From Pseudomonas sp. MH9.2 (GTDB taxonomy: Bacteria; Pseudomonadota; Gammaproteobacteria; Pseudomonadales; Pseudomonadaceae): a DNA stretch of 64,000 nt. Positions within the stretch are counted from its first letter, which is position 1. Every line of letters begins with the position of its first letter. Below the pieces are notes generated by a model. It did no database searches and had not been told where the DNA came from. It saw only the letters and a program-made list of their open reading frames with translations. The stretch lies in contig NZ_CP133784.1 in assembly GCF_034353875.1 (NCBI RefSeq), positions 5,422,501 through 5,486,500 on the forward strand, written 5' to 3'. The position numbers were made by a program, and so were the translations under genes. Positions 32,835 to 42,791 of this stretch are shown piece by piece.

Positions 32835-33805
32835 TCGATCCGCTGCTCGATGACGGCGGCGACTATGGTTTTTTCCAGGCCTTGCGCCTGTTGCGATTGC
32901 GTTTCCCGAGCGAAAAAGATTTCGTCGAGAACGTGCGGGTCCGGCCACGGCTAGGGCTTGGATTTCCCCAACGGGATATCGAGCGTATCGAGCAAAGCGA
33001 AGATGGCCGCTATCGGATAGAGGCCAACTTTTTTGGCCTGTATGGCGTCACCTCGCCGTTGCCGACGTTTTACACCGAAGACCTGATCGACGAGCAACTG
33101 CAGGGCCATTCAGCGGGGCGCGACTTTCTCGACATCCTGCATGCCGCGCTTTACCCACTGCTGTTTCGGGCTTGGGAAAAGCACCGGATCTGGATTGATA
33201 TTACCGAGCGACGGGACGTCAAGAGCCTGCGCCAGCTACAGGCATTGATCGGCATTGCGGATGCGCGTCCCGAGCAACGGGATCAATCCGTCGATCTGCT
33301 GCGTTATGCCGGTTTATTCAACCAGCACCCGCGCTCGGCCCTCGGCCTGCAACAGTTGGTCAAGGCGGTGCTCGAAGATGTGCCGGTGGAAGTGGTGCCC
33401 TGTGTCGAGACGCGTCTGCGCATTGACCGTCCGGCGCGCACTTACCTGGGAATGCAGTGCGGTGTATTAGGCGAAAACAGCCTGCTCGGTCGAGAGGTCA
33501 TGGACCGCAGTGGCACGCTGGATATCCGCCTGGACTCACTGAGTGCCGAGCGTTTTCACGGGTTGCTGCCAGGGCAAGCGCTTTATCAAAAGCTCGAACG
33601 GTTGGTGGCGTTGTACCTGCAGACGCCGCTACGCAGCCGATTGGTCATGCGTCTTGCTGCAGATGAGCAGCAATGCGCTTCGCTGGGGGGCGGCTGGCAG
33701 CGGCTCGGCCTCGATACCTGGCTGGGTGACGGCGACACACAGGACGACGTTGTATTCATGCTTACGGCCGAACACGGACCAATGCTCGAAGAGAGGGCTC
33801 GATAG
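32798..33805 (+). CDS. tssG: Type VI secretion baseplate subunit TssG
   Basis: 335 residues, the usual length. The N-terminal YGFFQALRLLRLRFPSE and F-F-G-L-Y-G-V-T-S-P-L-P-T-F-Y-T-E-D are hallmarks of the family, as is F-L-D-I-L-H-A-A-L-Y-P-L-L-F-R-A-W. It joins TssF in a heterotrimer wedge around the VgrG hub. The start at 32798 lies inside tssF, and its stop is immediately followed by the clpV start with no gap. Confidence 0.92.
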   Translation: MASEDRAPTPAVIDPLLDDGGDYGFFQALRLLRLRFPSEKDFVENVRVRPRLGLGFPQRDIERIEQSEDGRYRIEANFFGLYGVTSPLPTFYTEDLIDEQLQGHSAGRDFLDILHAALYPLLFRAWEKHRIWIDITERRDVKSLRQLQALIGIADARPEQRDQSVDLLRYAGLFNQHPRSALGLQQLVKAVLEDVPVEVVPCVETRLRIDRPARTYLGMQCGVLGENSLLGREVMDRSGTLDIRLDSLSAERFHGLLPGQALYQKLERLVALYLQTPLRSRLVMRLAADEQQCASLGGGWQRLGLDTWLGDGDTQDDVVFMLTAEHGPMLEERAR

Positions 33806-36538
33806 ATGATTCAGGTAGAACTCAAACCGCTGTTCGCAAGGCTCAATGTTTACAGCACCAAGGCCCTGGAGAACGCGGCGGGCCTGACCCTGGCGCGCAC
33901 TCATTACGAGATTTCCCTGGAGCACATGCTGCGTCAGTTGCTGGAAGATCCGAATGCCGATGTGACGCGCATCCTTACGCGATTCGAAATCGATCCGATG
34001 CGCCTGCGCGCGCTGCTTGACGACGGCCTGGCGCAGCTGAAAAACGGTAATCCCGGGCGGCCGGTGTTCGCCAGCCTGCTCACTGAGTGGATTCAGGATG
34101 CCTGGCTGATTGCCTCGCTGGTGGTCGGCACCGGGCGGATTCGCGGTGGCTCGCTGCTGCTGGCGCTGATTTCCCGTCTGGGTTACTACACCGCCGGCAC
34201 TCGTTACGGCGAAATGCTCAAGCCCATTTCCGCCGATGCCCTGACGGCTGAATTTTCCCACCTGTTGGGCGGCTCCAGTGAAGGTCCGCTGGACAGTCTG
34301 CAATCCGGCTTGGGGTCTTCTTCGGTCGCCAGTGCAGGCGGTATCGCGCCCGCCGCTGAAGACAATATCGGTCGCTTTTGCGAAGACCTTACCGCCAAGG
34401 CAGCGGCGGGGCGCATCGACCCGATTTTCGGCCGCGATGATGAGATTCGTCAGATGATCGACATCCTTGCCCGACGCCGTAAAAACAACCCTATCGCCGT
34501 GGGCGAACCCGGTGTGGGCAAGTCCGCCGTGGTCGAAGGCCTGGCGTTATTGATCAGCCAGAACGAAGTGCCGGACTTTCTTAAAAATACCCGCCTGCTG
34601 AGCCTCGATCTGGGTGCGCTGGAAGCGGGCGCCAGCGTCAAGGGCGAGTTCGAAAACCGCCTGTGTGGCGTCATCGAAGAGATAAAGGCATCTACCACGC
34701 CGGTGATCCTGTTCATCGACGAAGCACACATGCTGATCGGTGCTGGCGGCGCGGCAGGGGGGTCCGATGCGGCCAACCTGCTCAAGCCCGCATTGGCCCG
34801 TGGCGAGTTGCGCACCATCGCCGCCACGACCTGGTCGGAATACAAAAAGTACTTCGAGAAAGACCCAGCCTTGGCGCGCCGTTTTCAACTGGTCAAACTG
34901 GATGAGCCGAGTGTCAAAACCGCCGTGCTGATCTTGCGTGGTCTCAAGGGTCATTACGAAAAAGTCCACGGTGTCAGCGTGCGTGATGACGCTATCGTTG
35001 CCGCCGCCGAATTGTCGGATCGCTACATCACCGGGCGCTTGCTACCGGACAAGGCCGTAGACTTGCTCGACACCGCCAGCGCTCGGGTGCGGATCGGCCT
35101 GGGCATCAAGCCTGCCGAGTTGGAGCGCATGGAGCGGCAGTTGTCCGGTCTGGCTCGCGAGCTGAACGCACTGGAGCGCGACCGCGCCAACGGTTTCCCT
35201 GTGGAAGACCTGCGCCTGTCAGATATCGCAGACGAACAGGCTGACATTGACGACAGGCGTGCCGTGCTGGAAGCCCGCTGGCTGGCCGAGCGTGATGCAG
35301 CGGTACGCGTTCTCGAAGCCCGTAAGCAGCTGACCCTGAAAGAACAGGATCTGCCGACACTGGCTGAGGGCGAAGCTGCTCAGGTACTGGCATCGCTGGG
35401 CGAACGTCAGGCCGAGCTGGATCAGGCCCGCGAGGCGCTGGCTGCGCTGCAAGGTGACGAACCGCTGCTGTTCACCGAAGTCAATCCGGATGCGATTGCC
35501 AAGGTCGTCTCCGACTGGACCGGCGTGCCGCTGGGCAAAGTGCTGCGCGACGCTGCGGGTGGTGTGCTGGCCTTGGCCGATAACATCAAGACGCGCATTC
35601 GCGGTCAGGACACTGCCGTCGAACAGATCGCGGAAATCCTTAAGGCCGCGCAATCCGGCCTGCGCGATCCGCAACAGCCTTTGGGAGTATTCCTGCTGGT
35701 CGGTCCATCGGGTGTCGGCAAGACCGAAACCGCCTTGGCCGTGGCCGAACACTTGTTCGGCGGCGAGCAGGCGATGATCTCGGTAAATATGAGCGAGTAC
35801 CAGGAGAAGCACACCGTCAGCCGTCTGGTGGGTTCGCCTGCCGGTTATGTCGGTTTCGGCGAAGGCGGCATGTTGACTGAGGCGGTGCGCAAGCGTCCGT
35901 ATTCGGTGGTGCTGCTCGATGAAGTGGAGAAAGCCCACCTGGACGTGGTGAACATTTTCTATCAGGTCTTCGACAAGGGCAGCCTGTCCGACGGCGAAGG
36001 ACGGCAGATCGACTTCTCCAACACGGTGGTGCTGCTGACCAGTAACCTGGCCACCGAAGAAATCCAGAACCTGTGCATCGATGGGCGTCCAGACCCGGAC
36101 ACCCTGGCGGAAAAGATCCGGCCGACCCTGTCCCGCCATTTCAAACCTGCGTTGTTGGCGCGCATGACCATCGTGCCGTTTTTCACCTTGGGCAGCGAGC
36201 AACTGGCAGGCATCGTGCGCCTCAAGCTGGGCCGGCTCAGCGAGCGCCTGCTGGCCTCGTCGAAAGTACGCCTGACGTTTTCGGAGGAGGTCGCCGACGC
36301 CATCGCCGCACGCTGCACAGAAGTGGAGAGCGGAGCGCGCAACATCGACTTCATTCTGCGCAAAAGCCTGACGCCGCGTTTGTCCGACGTGTTGCTGGGG
36401 GCGATTGCCGATCAGCGCCCGCTGGCCGGGCTACATGTGGCGGTGGGTGGTGGCGGGGAGTGGGTGATTACCCAGGTAGAGGCCGATGCGATCAGGTCTT
36501 TACCCGAGGGTGAAGCGCTGCTTGAAACCCTAGAGTGA
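33806..36538 (+). CDS. clpV: Type VI secretion sheath-recycling ATPase ClpV (TssH)
   Basis: A 910-residue AAA+ disaggregase. It has an N-terminal domain (about 1-160), a first ATPase module with Walker A G233-E-P-G-V-G-K-S and Walker B VILFIDEAHMLIGAGG, and a coiled middle region (about 410-540). The second ATPase module has G633-P-S-G-V-G-K-T and VVLLDEVEKAH. The spacing and middle domain match ClpV rather than housekeeping ClpB, and its location within the T6SS operon settles the assignment. It removes contracted TssB/TssC sheaths for reuse. The ATG follows the tssG stop directly. Confidence 0.95.
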   Translation: MIQVELKPLFARLNVYSTKALENAAGLTLARTHYEISLEHMLRQLLEDPNADVTRILTRFEIDPMRLRALLDDGLAQLKNGNPGRPVFASLLTEWIQDAWLIASLVVGTGRIRGGSLLLALISRLGYYTAGTRYGEMLKPISADALTAEFSHLLGGSSEGPLDSLQSGLGSSSVASAGGIAPAAEDNIGRFCEDLTAKAAAGRIDPIFGRDDEIRQMIDILARRRKNNPIAVGEPGVGKSAVVEGLALLISQNEVPDFLKNTRLLSLDLGALEAGASVKGEFENRLCGVIEEIKASTTPVILFIDEAHMLIGAGGAAGGSDAANLLKPALARGELRTIAATTWSEYKKYFEKDPALARRFQLVKLDEPSVKTAVLILRGLKGHYEKVHGVSVRDDAIVAAAELSDRYITGRLLPDKAVDLLDTASARVRIGLGIKPAELERMERQLSGLARELNALERDRANGFPVEDLRLSDIADEQADIDDRRAVLEARWLAERDAAVRVLEARKQLTLKEQDLPTLAEGEAAQVLASLGERQAELDQAREALAALQGDEPLLFTEVNPDAIAKVVSDWTGVPLGKVLRDAAGGVLALADNIKTRIRGQDTAVEQIAEILKAAQSGLRDPQQPLGVFLLVGPSGVGKTETALAVAEHLFGGEQAMISVNMSEYQEKHTVSRLVGSPAGYVGFGEGGMLTEAVRKRPYSVVLLDEVEKAHLDVVNIFYQVFDKGSLSDGEGRQIDFSNTVVLLTSNLATEEIQNLCIDGRPDPDTLAEKIRPTLSRHFKPALLARMTIVPFFTLGSEQLAGIVRLKLGRLSERLLASSKVRLTFSEEVADAIAARCTEVESGARNIDFILRKSLTPRLSDVLLGAIADQRPLAGLHVAVGGGGEWVITQVEADAIRSLPEGEALLETLE

Positions 36539-36574
36539 CCGCTCGTTTACCTACTGAAGAACAAGGATTGATTG

Positions 36575-39196
36575 ATGGCTCTCAATGATCACGCGCTCTG
36601 TACTTTCGCCAGCCTTGCACCCTCGCTGTTGCTAGAAACGTTGTGGGTGCAGCAGTGGCAGGGCGAGGAAAAGCTCTCTCAGCCGTATCGTTTCGAGGTT
36701 CGGCTGGCCACGATCAATCCCTTGTTCGATGACGAAGCGCTACTTGGCAACCGAGCGGTATTGACCCTGAGTGATGCATTGGGTTTGCCGCACCCCTATC
36801 AGGGCATGGTAACGGAGGTCGATTATCTCGACGCCGATTCCCTTTATTACTACTACCGTGTGGTGCTGGAACCGCGCTTTGTGCAGTTGCGTCATTTCCG
36901 CTTTTCCGAAATCTGGCTGGACAAAAGCCTGCCGGAACTGATTCGCGACGTGCTCAAGCTGGCTGATCTGAATGTCGAAGGGCCGGGTATCAACGGTTTG
37001 CCCGGTTCGGCTTATGACTTCGATATCCGCCTGCCTCTGGCTGATGATCCGCTGACACAGGCGACTTTTACCTGCCAGTTCGAAGAAACGAGTTTCGCCT
37101 TTATTTCACGTCTTCTTGAATATTTCGGTGTGTATTACTTCTTTGAACAAGGGCCTGACGGAGAGGCGCTGGTGCTGTGTGGCGACAGGCTTTACCAGCC
37201 GCAACTCCCCAGTCTTCTGACCTATCGTCGTCAAGATTCGGAACTGGATGTAGGCCGGGTCCTGGCGGTAGCCCGTAGCTTCGAGCGCAAGCTGGTCCGG
37301 CAAGCGGCGGGAGTCACGCTACAGGACTTTTCCGCGACCAACGCGCAGTTGAAGTTAGAGGTCAACGCCTCGGTGGCAAGTGCCAGCCTTGGGGCAGATG
37401 CCTCACTCGAACAACGCACGGCGGTATCGAGTTCGCCTGTATTTATCGGCGGGCAAGGGCTATATGGCGAGCACTTCGGTTCCCTCGAACAGGGGCAATG
37501 GTTGGCCAATCGACGCGCCCAGGCCATCGGTTGTCGTCAACGGGAGTTTCATGGCGCCGGTCGAGCCACGGGGTTGCGCGCAGGCTATCCTATGCTGTTA
37601 GTGGGCCATCCGCGTCCGATGTTCAATGCCGGTTATCAAGTTATTGAAGTTCACCATGAGGGTTATCAGCCGTTGCCGGGCCTGGGCTCGGAGGGTGAAG
37701 GTCCGGGGCAGGGCATCAACACCCGTTTTATCGCCTTGCCCGGCGATGTGCAATTCCGTGCACTCTGTGTCACGCCCCGGCCTTATGTGCAGGGTGTGCT
37801 CAGTGCGGTAGTGGATGGTGATGAAGACACCGGTCGCCCACTGCTTAACGATAAGGGTTGCTACAAAGTCAGCTTTCCGTTTATTCGCGGCGCAAAGAAC
37901 GCCAACCGTGGCTCGGCCTGGTTGCGCATGGCGACGATATCCAATGGATCAAGTCATGGCATGGCATTTCCGTTATTAAAGGGCACGGAAGTGCTGGTGT
38001 CTTTCCTGGGGGGGGACCCTGATCGGCCCGTTATCACCGGCAGCGTACCCAACTCGGAAAACCCAGCGCGAGTCACGATGGCCAATGCGACACAAAGTGG
38101 CATTAACACACCGGGTGGTCATTATCTGGCGATGGAAGACAGTGCATCAGGGCCGATGATGAGTATGGGAGCCCCCATCGGCAATACTAAATTGACCCTG
38201 GGTGAGGGCAATGTCAGCGGTGCTCATCTGCAAACCGATAATCATATGCGGTTGGCATCCAACTCGTACAAGCACGAAGTCTCCGACATGTACTCTCATA
38301 GCATGGGAGGCGGATTCAGCGTTTCGTCAAATGGCTCGCAAAGTAAGCAGAGTGACGCCCCTCCCGCGACTGATTCCACATCCACATCCACGAAGCCGGC
38401 GGCATCAGCAAAATCGCATGACGTCTTTCCTGCTTTTTCGCACACCGGGAGATTCCAGGATTATCAGATCGCACCGACTGCGACGTTTACGCCGTCTTGG
38501 TCAATAAAAATGGAGGCGACGCTGGAGCAGACCTCTGCGTCGATAGGTTTGCTGAAGCAAAGCTTGAGTGTCATGGGATGGGAGGTTGCCGTCAGTATTG
38601 CCGGACCCAAAACGACATACACGCTACATCCGGGAGTAAAAAAGTTTAAACATGGATGTGAAGAGTTACTTGCGGCGAGGGCGGAAAAAGTGCTCAACGC
38701 TCAGAAATCCCACGTCAATGAAGCGAAGTTATCAGTGAATTCTACGGTAACGACAGGTACCCACGTTCATAACACAACGGCCTTGGTCACTTTTAGCTGC
38801 GGGCCGCACAGTATTTCGTTAACACCGTCCGGGATATCCATTAACTCAGCGATTCCGGTTTCTATTAATGCCGATGTCAATATCAATGGCAGTCTTGTTG
38901 TTTCCAATACGGGTATTTTCAAAAACTGCACGACGGAGCTTCTCAAGGTGGGCAAGTCGATAAGCGCTACACAGATCGCATGTTTATCGTTCAAAAGCCT
39001 GACCTCCAAACAAGGTGTTCCGTTTGTTCCGAGTGTAGTGGTAGAGGAAGTTGCGATGATAGCGGCCATGAAAGCCGCTGGTCTTGTGCAAAAAGCAACA
39101 GAGGCGGCGGCCAAAACAATTAATGCGGCCGCAGCGGCTGAAAATAACGCGGCCCAGATTGTTCGGGCGTTGGCAGCGATAACTCCAGCTCCCTGA
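36575..39196 (+). CDS. vgrG: Type VI secretion spike protein VgrG with long C-terminal extension
   Basis: 873 residues. The first 500 are the VgrG core: gp27-like domains (QQWQGEEKLSQPYRFEVRL, FEETSFAFISRLLEYFGVYYFFEQ) and the gp5/OB part (GCYKVSFPFIRGAKNANRGSAWLRM, GTEVLVSFLGGDPDRPVITG, PGGHYLAMED). After a low-complexity S/T/P-rich linker (about 585-615) comes a tail of some 260 residues with no toxin family I recognise, ending in an alanine-rich helix. It trimerises as the puncturing tip and carries the PAAR-like protein and cargo. The ATG at 36575 follows AAGGA. The DUF2169 loader gene begins 33 bases downstream. Confidence 0.92.
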   Translation: MALNDHALCTFASLAPSLLLETLWVQQWQGEEKLSQPYRFEVRLATINPLFDDEALLGNRAVLTLSDALGLPHPYQGMVTEVDYLDADSLYYYYRVVLEPRFVQLRHFRFSEIWLDKSLPELIRDVLKLADLNVEGPGINGLPGSAYDFDIRLPLADDPLTQATFTCQFEETSFAFISRLLEYFGVYYFFEQGPDGEALVLCGDRLYQPQLPSLLTYRRQDSELDVGRVLAVARSFERKLVRQAAGVTLQDFSATNAQLKLEVNASVASASLGADASLEQRTAVSSSPVFIGGQGLYGEHFGSLEQGQWLANRRAQAIGCRQREFHGAGRATGLRAGYPMLLVGHPRPMFNAGYQVIEVHHEGYQPLPGLGSEGEGPGQGINTRFIALPGDVQFRALCVTPRPYVQGVLSAVVDGDEDTGRPLLNDKGCYKVSFPFIRGAKNANRGSAWLRMATISNGSSHGMAFPLLKGTEVLVSFLGGDPDRPVITGSVPNSENPARVTMANATQSGINTPGGHYLAMEDSASGPMMSMGAPIGNTKLTLGEGNVSGAHLQTDNHMRLASNSYKHEVSDMYSHSMGGGFSVSSNGSQSKQSDAPPATDSTSTSTKPAASAKSHDVFPAFSHTGRFQDYQIAPTATFTPSWSIKMEATLEQTSASIGLLKQSLSVMGWEVAVSIAGPKTTYTLHPGVKKFKHGCEELLAARAEKVLNAQKSHVNEAKLSVNSTVTTGTHVHNTTALVTFSCGPHSISLTPSGISINSAIPVSINADVNINGSLVVSNTGIFKNCTTELLKVGKSISATQIACLSFKSLTSKQGVPFVPSVVVEEVAMIAAMKAAGLVQKATEAAAKTINAAAAAENNAAQIVRALAAITPAP

Positions 39197-39229
39197 CCGT
39201 GCGGCATTCATTCTCCGAGGACGCCGTAT

Positions 39230-41839
39230 ATGAACTATAAGCTGGATGAGCATTGTCTTTTGTTGACCGCCCGCTACCAGGCTCTGAAGGTGCCGTATCT
39301 GGTAGCCACTGTTTGCATCTTGATTGATGCCAGCGGAAACCCGTTATCTACCGAGGCTTGTGTTGAGTGGATCAACTCACGATTTTCAGGTAAACCTTTT
39401 GATCATGGATTAAAAAAAAGCGTCGGCACTTTTGCCGTTCATGGGCTTGCTTTTTCGCTTAACGAAAAGCAACGCGATGGTATGGCTGTCCGCGTTCGAA
39501 TAGGGTCTTGCGACAAAACCCTTCACGTTTTCCCTTCTCGAGTGTGGAGGCGCGAATTGACGGGCTGGAGTGGCGTTGCGACGGCTCGGCTTGATGCTGT
39601 CGCGCTGGATTTTGAACACGCATTCGGGGGCGCTGGTTTCTCAGATAATCCTGATGGAGTGGGTTACGTAGACGAACCGGATCGGATTGCCGGTAGCGCG
39701 CTGGCCCAAATCGAATATCCTTTACCAGGACTTCGAAGCCCTCTAGAGCGTCTACCGCTGGCCAGTTTTCTGCCGCTACCGCCTCAATGCTCAGAACGCC
39801 GTTCATTCATCGGGACGGTTGATGAGCGGTGGCAGGCTGACGGTGCTCCATGGTTGCCGGCGGATACCGACGTGCGCTGGTTCAACGAAGTCGCTGAGGA
39901 TCAATGCCACAATCAATACTGGCGAGGGGATGAGGCATGGTCGGTGATTGGTATGCACGCCCGATTTCCAGAATTGACGGGGACGCTGCCCGGGCTAAGG
40001 CCCCGGTTGTTTGTCGAGCATGCGGACTCGGCGCTGAATATTACTGAGGTATTACTCGACCTGGACACCGTCTGGCTGTTTCCAAACGAGGAATATCAGT
40101 TGCTGCTGTACCGAGCACAATTGCCGCTTCACGAAACCGATGCGCAAGACATCGCAGCGTTGGGTGTGGGATGTGAGCGGCGCAACGACCCGATTCTGAG
40201 TAAGGAAGAATGGGTCGACAAACTGTGGCCACAAGCCGAGGTCGAACCCCTCCAGGCAGCAATGGTTTCACTGCCAGTTGATGACGAAGTTATCTTGAGC
40301 GCACTTGAGGCGGATGCAAATATAATTTATGCAGAAGTCGCTAATATGCATCAACAAGGCATCGAGTCAGCAAAGAAAATTGCCAGTCGTTTGGGGCATC
40401 CATTTGACCCGTCACAGTATCCGCCTCCGGCTCGCCCTGGTTTTGCCGCCGCCATAAGGCGAGGCGAGATAGCGCCGGTCCCGATTTTCGATGCGGTCGC
40501 ACTTGAGGCTGATCTTCGCGCATCGGTCGCAGCAGCGCTCGAACGGGCGCACCTTTATGTTGAGCAAATCGCCAAGCGCATGAACCGTAGCGCTGAATCG
40601 ATTTATGGTCAGGCAGCTTCTGCTGATAGCACAGCTGCGGGCCAACAATTTAATGCGTTCTCGATGGTTTCTCGACTGCCCCTGTCGACCGCTAAAAAGG
40701 CTGAATATCAAGCCAAAATTGAAGAAGGGCTTACCCAAGCCAAATCGGTGGAAGCTGAAATCACTCGTGCAATCGCTGAAATGACCTCGCAACTAACTGG
40801 GGGAACTGAGTATTTGCCTGAGGTTCTATCGACCTTACCTGCTGTTAGTTGGACTCGCGAGCTTTTGGAGGCCGCTCACTCGGCCTCACAATCGTTGATC
40901 GGACAGCGCTTTCTGGATATTGATCTTTCTGGCGTCGACATGAGCGGCGCAGTTTTGAGCGGCGTGTATTTTGAACGTTGCCAACTCAAGGATGCAAAGC
41001 TGAACGGTGCCGCGATGAATGATGGAGTATTCATCGATTGTGATCTAACCCGGGTCAATATGTGCGAAGCACACCTGAAAGGTGCGTTCTTCCAACATTG
41101 CAATATTGACGACGCGAAGTTCAGTGGCGCGAGGATTAGTGAACTTTACGCCACCGGATGCAGCCTCCTGCGAACACAATTTACAGCGGCCATCCTGCCT
41201 CAAGCACAGTTCGTCGACTGTGCATTGGACAACGCCGACTTCACCCGTGCCGGACTGGCCGGTGCAAGCTTTCACACCTGCACGCTGACGGCGGTGAGTG
41301 CCGTTGAAGCCGACCTGTCAAAATCCAGCCTGCATGCCTGCGCGGTGGACTGTTTGCAGGTTTCTGGCGCCGATCTTGAGCAAGCGTCCTGGTCGCAAGT
41401 GACCGGCACTGCAGTGGATGCCAAAGCCGTGAAGGCAGCTAATTTTCGCCTTGATCAAAGTTGCCAGTTGTCCGGTATCTGCCTGGATGCTGCGCAATTA
41501 CAGCGGGCCAGTTTTCAAGGCGTGAATCTACGGGGGGCCAGTTTAAAAGGCACGACTCTGAAGAAGGCGCTTATCAGTCGCTGCGATCTGCGAGACAGCG
41601 ACGGTTACCACCTGAACGCGGTACAGGCTGACTTCACCGGCAGTGATCTCAGGCAGGTCCGTTGGCAAGGAGCAAATCTGATGGAGGCGCGGTTACGTAA
41701 AGTGCAACTGGACGCAGCGGACCTGACCGGTAGCAATCTATTCGGTGTCGTGACCGAAGCGGTCCGTGGCAAGGACGTTGTACTGGATCGAGTTCTGCTA
41801 GGGCGGTGTCGTCTGAAAGAGGATCTCGCCCATGTCTAA
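39230..41839 (+). CDS. T6SS effector-loading protein: DUF2169 domain plus pentapeptide repeats
   Basis: 869 residues. The first 310 or so are a DUF2169 domain (P-Y-L-V-A-T-V-C-I-L-I-D, D-A-V-A-L-D-F-E-H-A-F-G-G-A-G, NQYWRGDEAWSVIGMH, F-V-E, TVWLFPNEEYQLLLYRAQL). A helical linker follows, and from about residue 560 to the end there are many A-D/N-L/F-x-x pentapeptide repeats forming a right-handed quadrilateral helix. DUF2169 proteins are encoded next to VgrG and PAAR-like genes and act as adaptors or chaperones that mount cargo on the spike. The stop overlaps the next pentapeptide gene by eight bases. No enzymatic motif is visible. Confidence 0.82.
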   Translation: MNYKLDEHCLLLTARYQALKVPYLVATVCILIDASGNPLSTEACVEWINSRFSGKPFDHGLKKSVGTFAVHGLAFSLNEKQRDGMAVRVRIGSCDKTLHVFPSRVWRRELTGWSGVATARLDAVALDFEHAFGGAGFSDNPDGVGYVDEPDRIAGSALAQIEYPLPGLRSPLERLPLASFLPLPPQCSERRSFIGTVDERWQADGAPWLPADTDVRWFNEVAEDQCHNQYWRGDEAWSVIGMHARFPELTGTLPGLRPRLFVEHADSALNITEVLLDLDTVWLFPNEEYQLLLYRAQLPLHETDAQDIAALGVGCERRNDPILSKEEWVDKLWPQAEVEPLQAAMVSLPVDDEVILSALEADANIIYAEVANMHQQGIESAKKIASRLGHPFDPSQYPPPARPGFAAAIRRGEIAPVPIFDAVALEADLRASVAAALERAHLYVEQIAKRMNRSAESIYGQAASADSTAAGQQFNAFSMVSRLPLSTAKKAEYQAKIEEGLTQAKSVEAEITRAIAEMTSQLTGGTEYLPEVLSTLPAVSWTRELLEAAHSASQSLIGQRFLDIDLSGVDMSGAVLSGVYFERCQLKDAKLNGAAMNDGVFIDCDLTRVNMCEAHLKGAFFQHCNIDDAKFSGARISELYATGCSLLRTQFTAAILPQAQFVDCALDNADFTRAGLAGASFHTCTLTAVSAVEADLSKSSLHACAVDCLQVSGADLEQASWSQVTGTAVDAKAVKAANFRLDQSCQLSGICLDAAQLQRASFQGVNLRGASLKGTTLKKALISRCDLRDSDGYHLNAVQADFTGSDLRQVRWQGANLMEARLRKVQLDAADLTGSNLFGVVTEAVRGKDVVLDRVLLGRCRLKEDLAHV

Positions 41840-42782
41840 GCAAACATTGACAGCTGACCAGTTGCAAATGCTGGTCGCGGATCATGAACCGTTAGTGGGC
41901 CTTGATCTGGAAGGCGGAAACTACCGCGCAATTGATCTTCGCAATGCCCGTTTTGAGCGGGTCAATGCGCGTGGGGCCATCTTTTCCCAGGCGCATCTTG
42001 ACGGCTGTTCGTGGATATCCAGCGAATTGTCCGCAGCGCAATTCGACGACTGTACGTTTACGGACTCAATGCTGACCGATTGCACGTTAAACGGGGCGAG
42101 CCTGCTAGGTGCCCGACTGGATCATGGTCTATGGCTGCGCTGCTGTGGCAATGACTTGGATTTGCGCAAGACCAGAATCAAGGGTCTGTCGGTGATCGAG
42201 AGCGTATTTGCCCGCGCGCGTTTCAACGAGGCAACCATGGAGTCCAGTCAGTGGGACACGTGCACCCTGACTGATCTGCAAACCGCTCAAACTCGCTGGT
42301 CACAGACACGCTTTATCAATTGTCTGCTGGAGCGGGCGCGTTTCGCCGCAATTGTCCTCCATCAATGCGCCTTTGATCGTTCGACGCTGACGGATGCGGA
42401 TTTCACGGGGTGCGATGCCCAGTCAGCGTCTTTCTACCAGAGCCAGGGTCAACGAGTGGTGTTCAAAGGCGCACGCCTGGACAAAGCTATTTTTTCCAAT
42501 GCGCAGATGTCAGGTGCCGATTTCACTGAGGCCAGTCTGAACATGGCGTGTCTCAATAACGCCGATTTATCCGATGCAATGTTGTCCAGGGCTTCGCTTG
42601 AGTATGCGCTGTGCGAGGAGCTTCATGCGCCGAAGGCAAGCTTCATCGACGCCAACCTCAACGGTGCCGACTTTCACGGCGCCGACCTCGCCCATTGTGA
42701 CTGGCGCGGTGCCAACTTAGACGCCATCCGTCCCGAAGACAGCGAGCGCCTGGCGGCGCAACACTGGCTACCAACCCTATAG
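41832..42782 (+). CDS. Pentapeptide repeat protein of the T6SS loading module
   Basis: 316 residues made largely of pentapeptide repeats, seen for example at NARFERVNARGAIFSQAHLD, NGASLLGARLD, D-A-D-F-T-G-C-D-A and ADFTEASLNMACLNNADLSD. The first 30 residues carry a different motif (L-Q-M-L-V-A-D-H-E-P-L-V-G-L-D-L-E-G-G-N-Y). It begins inside the preceding DUF2169/pentapeptide gene and probably forms a complex with it. Its N-terminal T-A-D-Q-L-Q-M-L resembles other T6SS-linked pentapeptide proteins, not gyrase-protecting Qnr proteins. Only nine bases separate it from the DUF3540 gene. Confidence 0.8.
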   Translation: MSKQTLTADQLQMLVADHEPLVGLDLEGGNYRAIDLRNARFERVNARGAIFSQAHLDGCSWISSELSAAQFDDCTFTDSMLTDCTLNGASLLGARLDHGLWLRCCGNDLDLRKTRIKGLSVIESVFARARFNEATMESSQWDTCTLTDLQTAQTRWSQTRFINCLLERARFAAIVLHQCAFDRSTLTDADFTGCDAQSASFYQSQGQRVVFKGARLDKAIFSNAQMSGADFTEASLNMACLNNADLSDAMLSRASLEYALCEELHAPKASFIDANLNGADFHGADLAHCDWRGANLDAIRPEDSERLAAQHWLPTL

Positions 42783-42791
42783 GAACCAGCG

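Noticed and set aside
39230..42782. Qnr/MfpA-type quinolone-protection proteins
   Set aside because: The pentapeptide repeats are fused or coupled to DUF2169 and embedded between vgrG and the PAAR-like gene, so a T6SS loading role fits much better.
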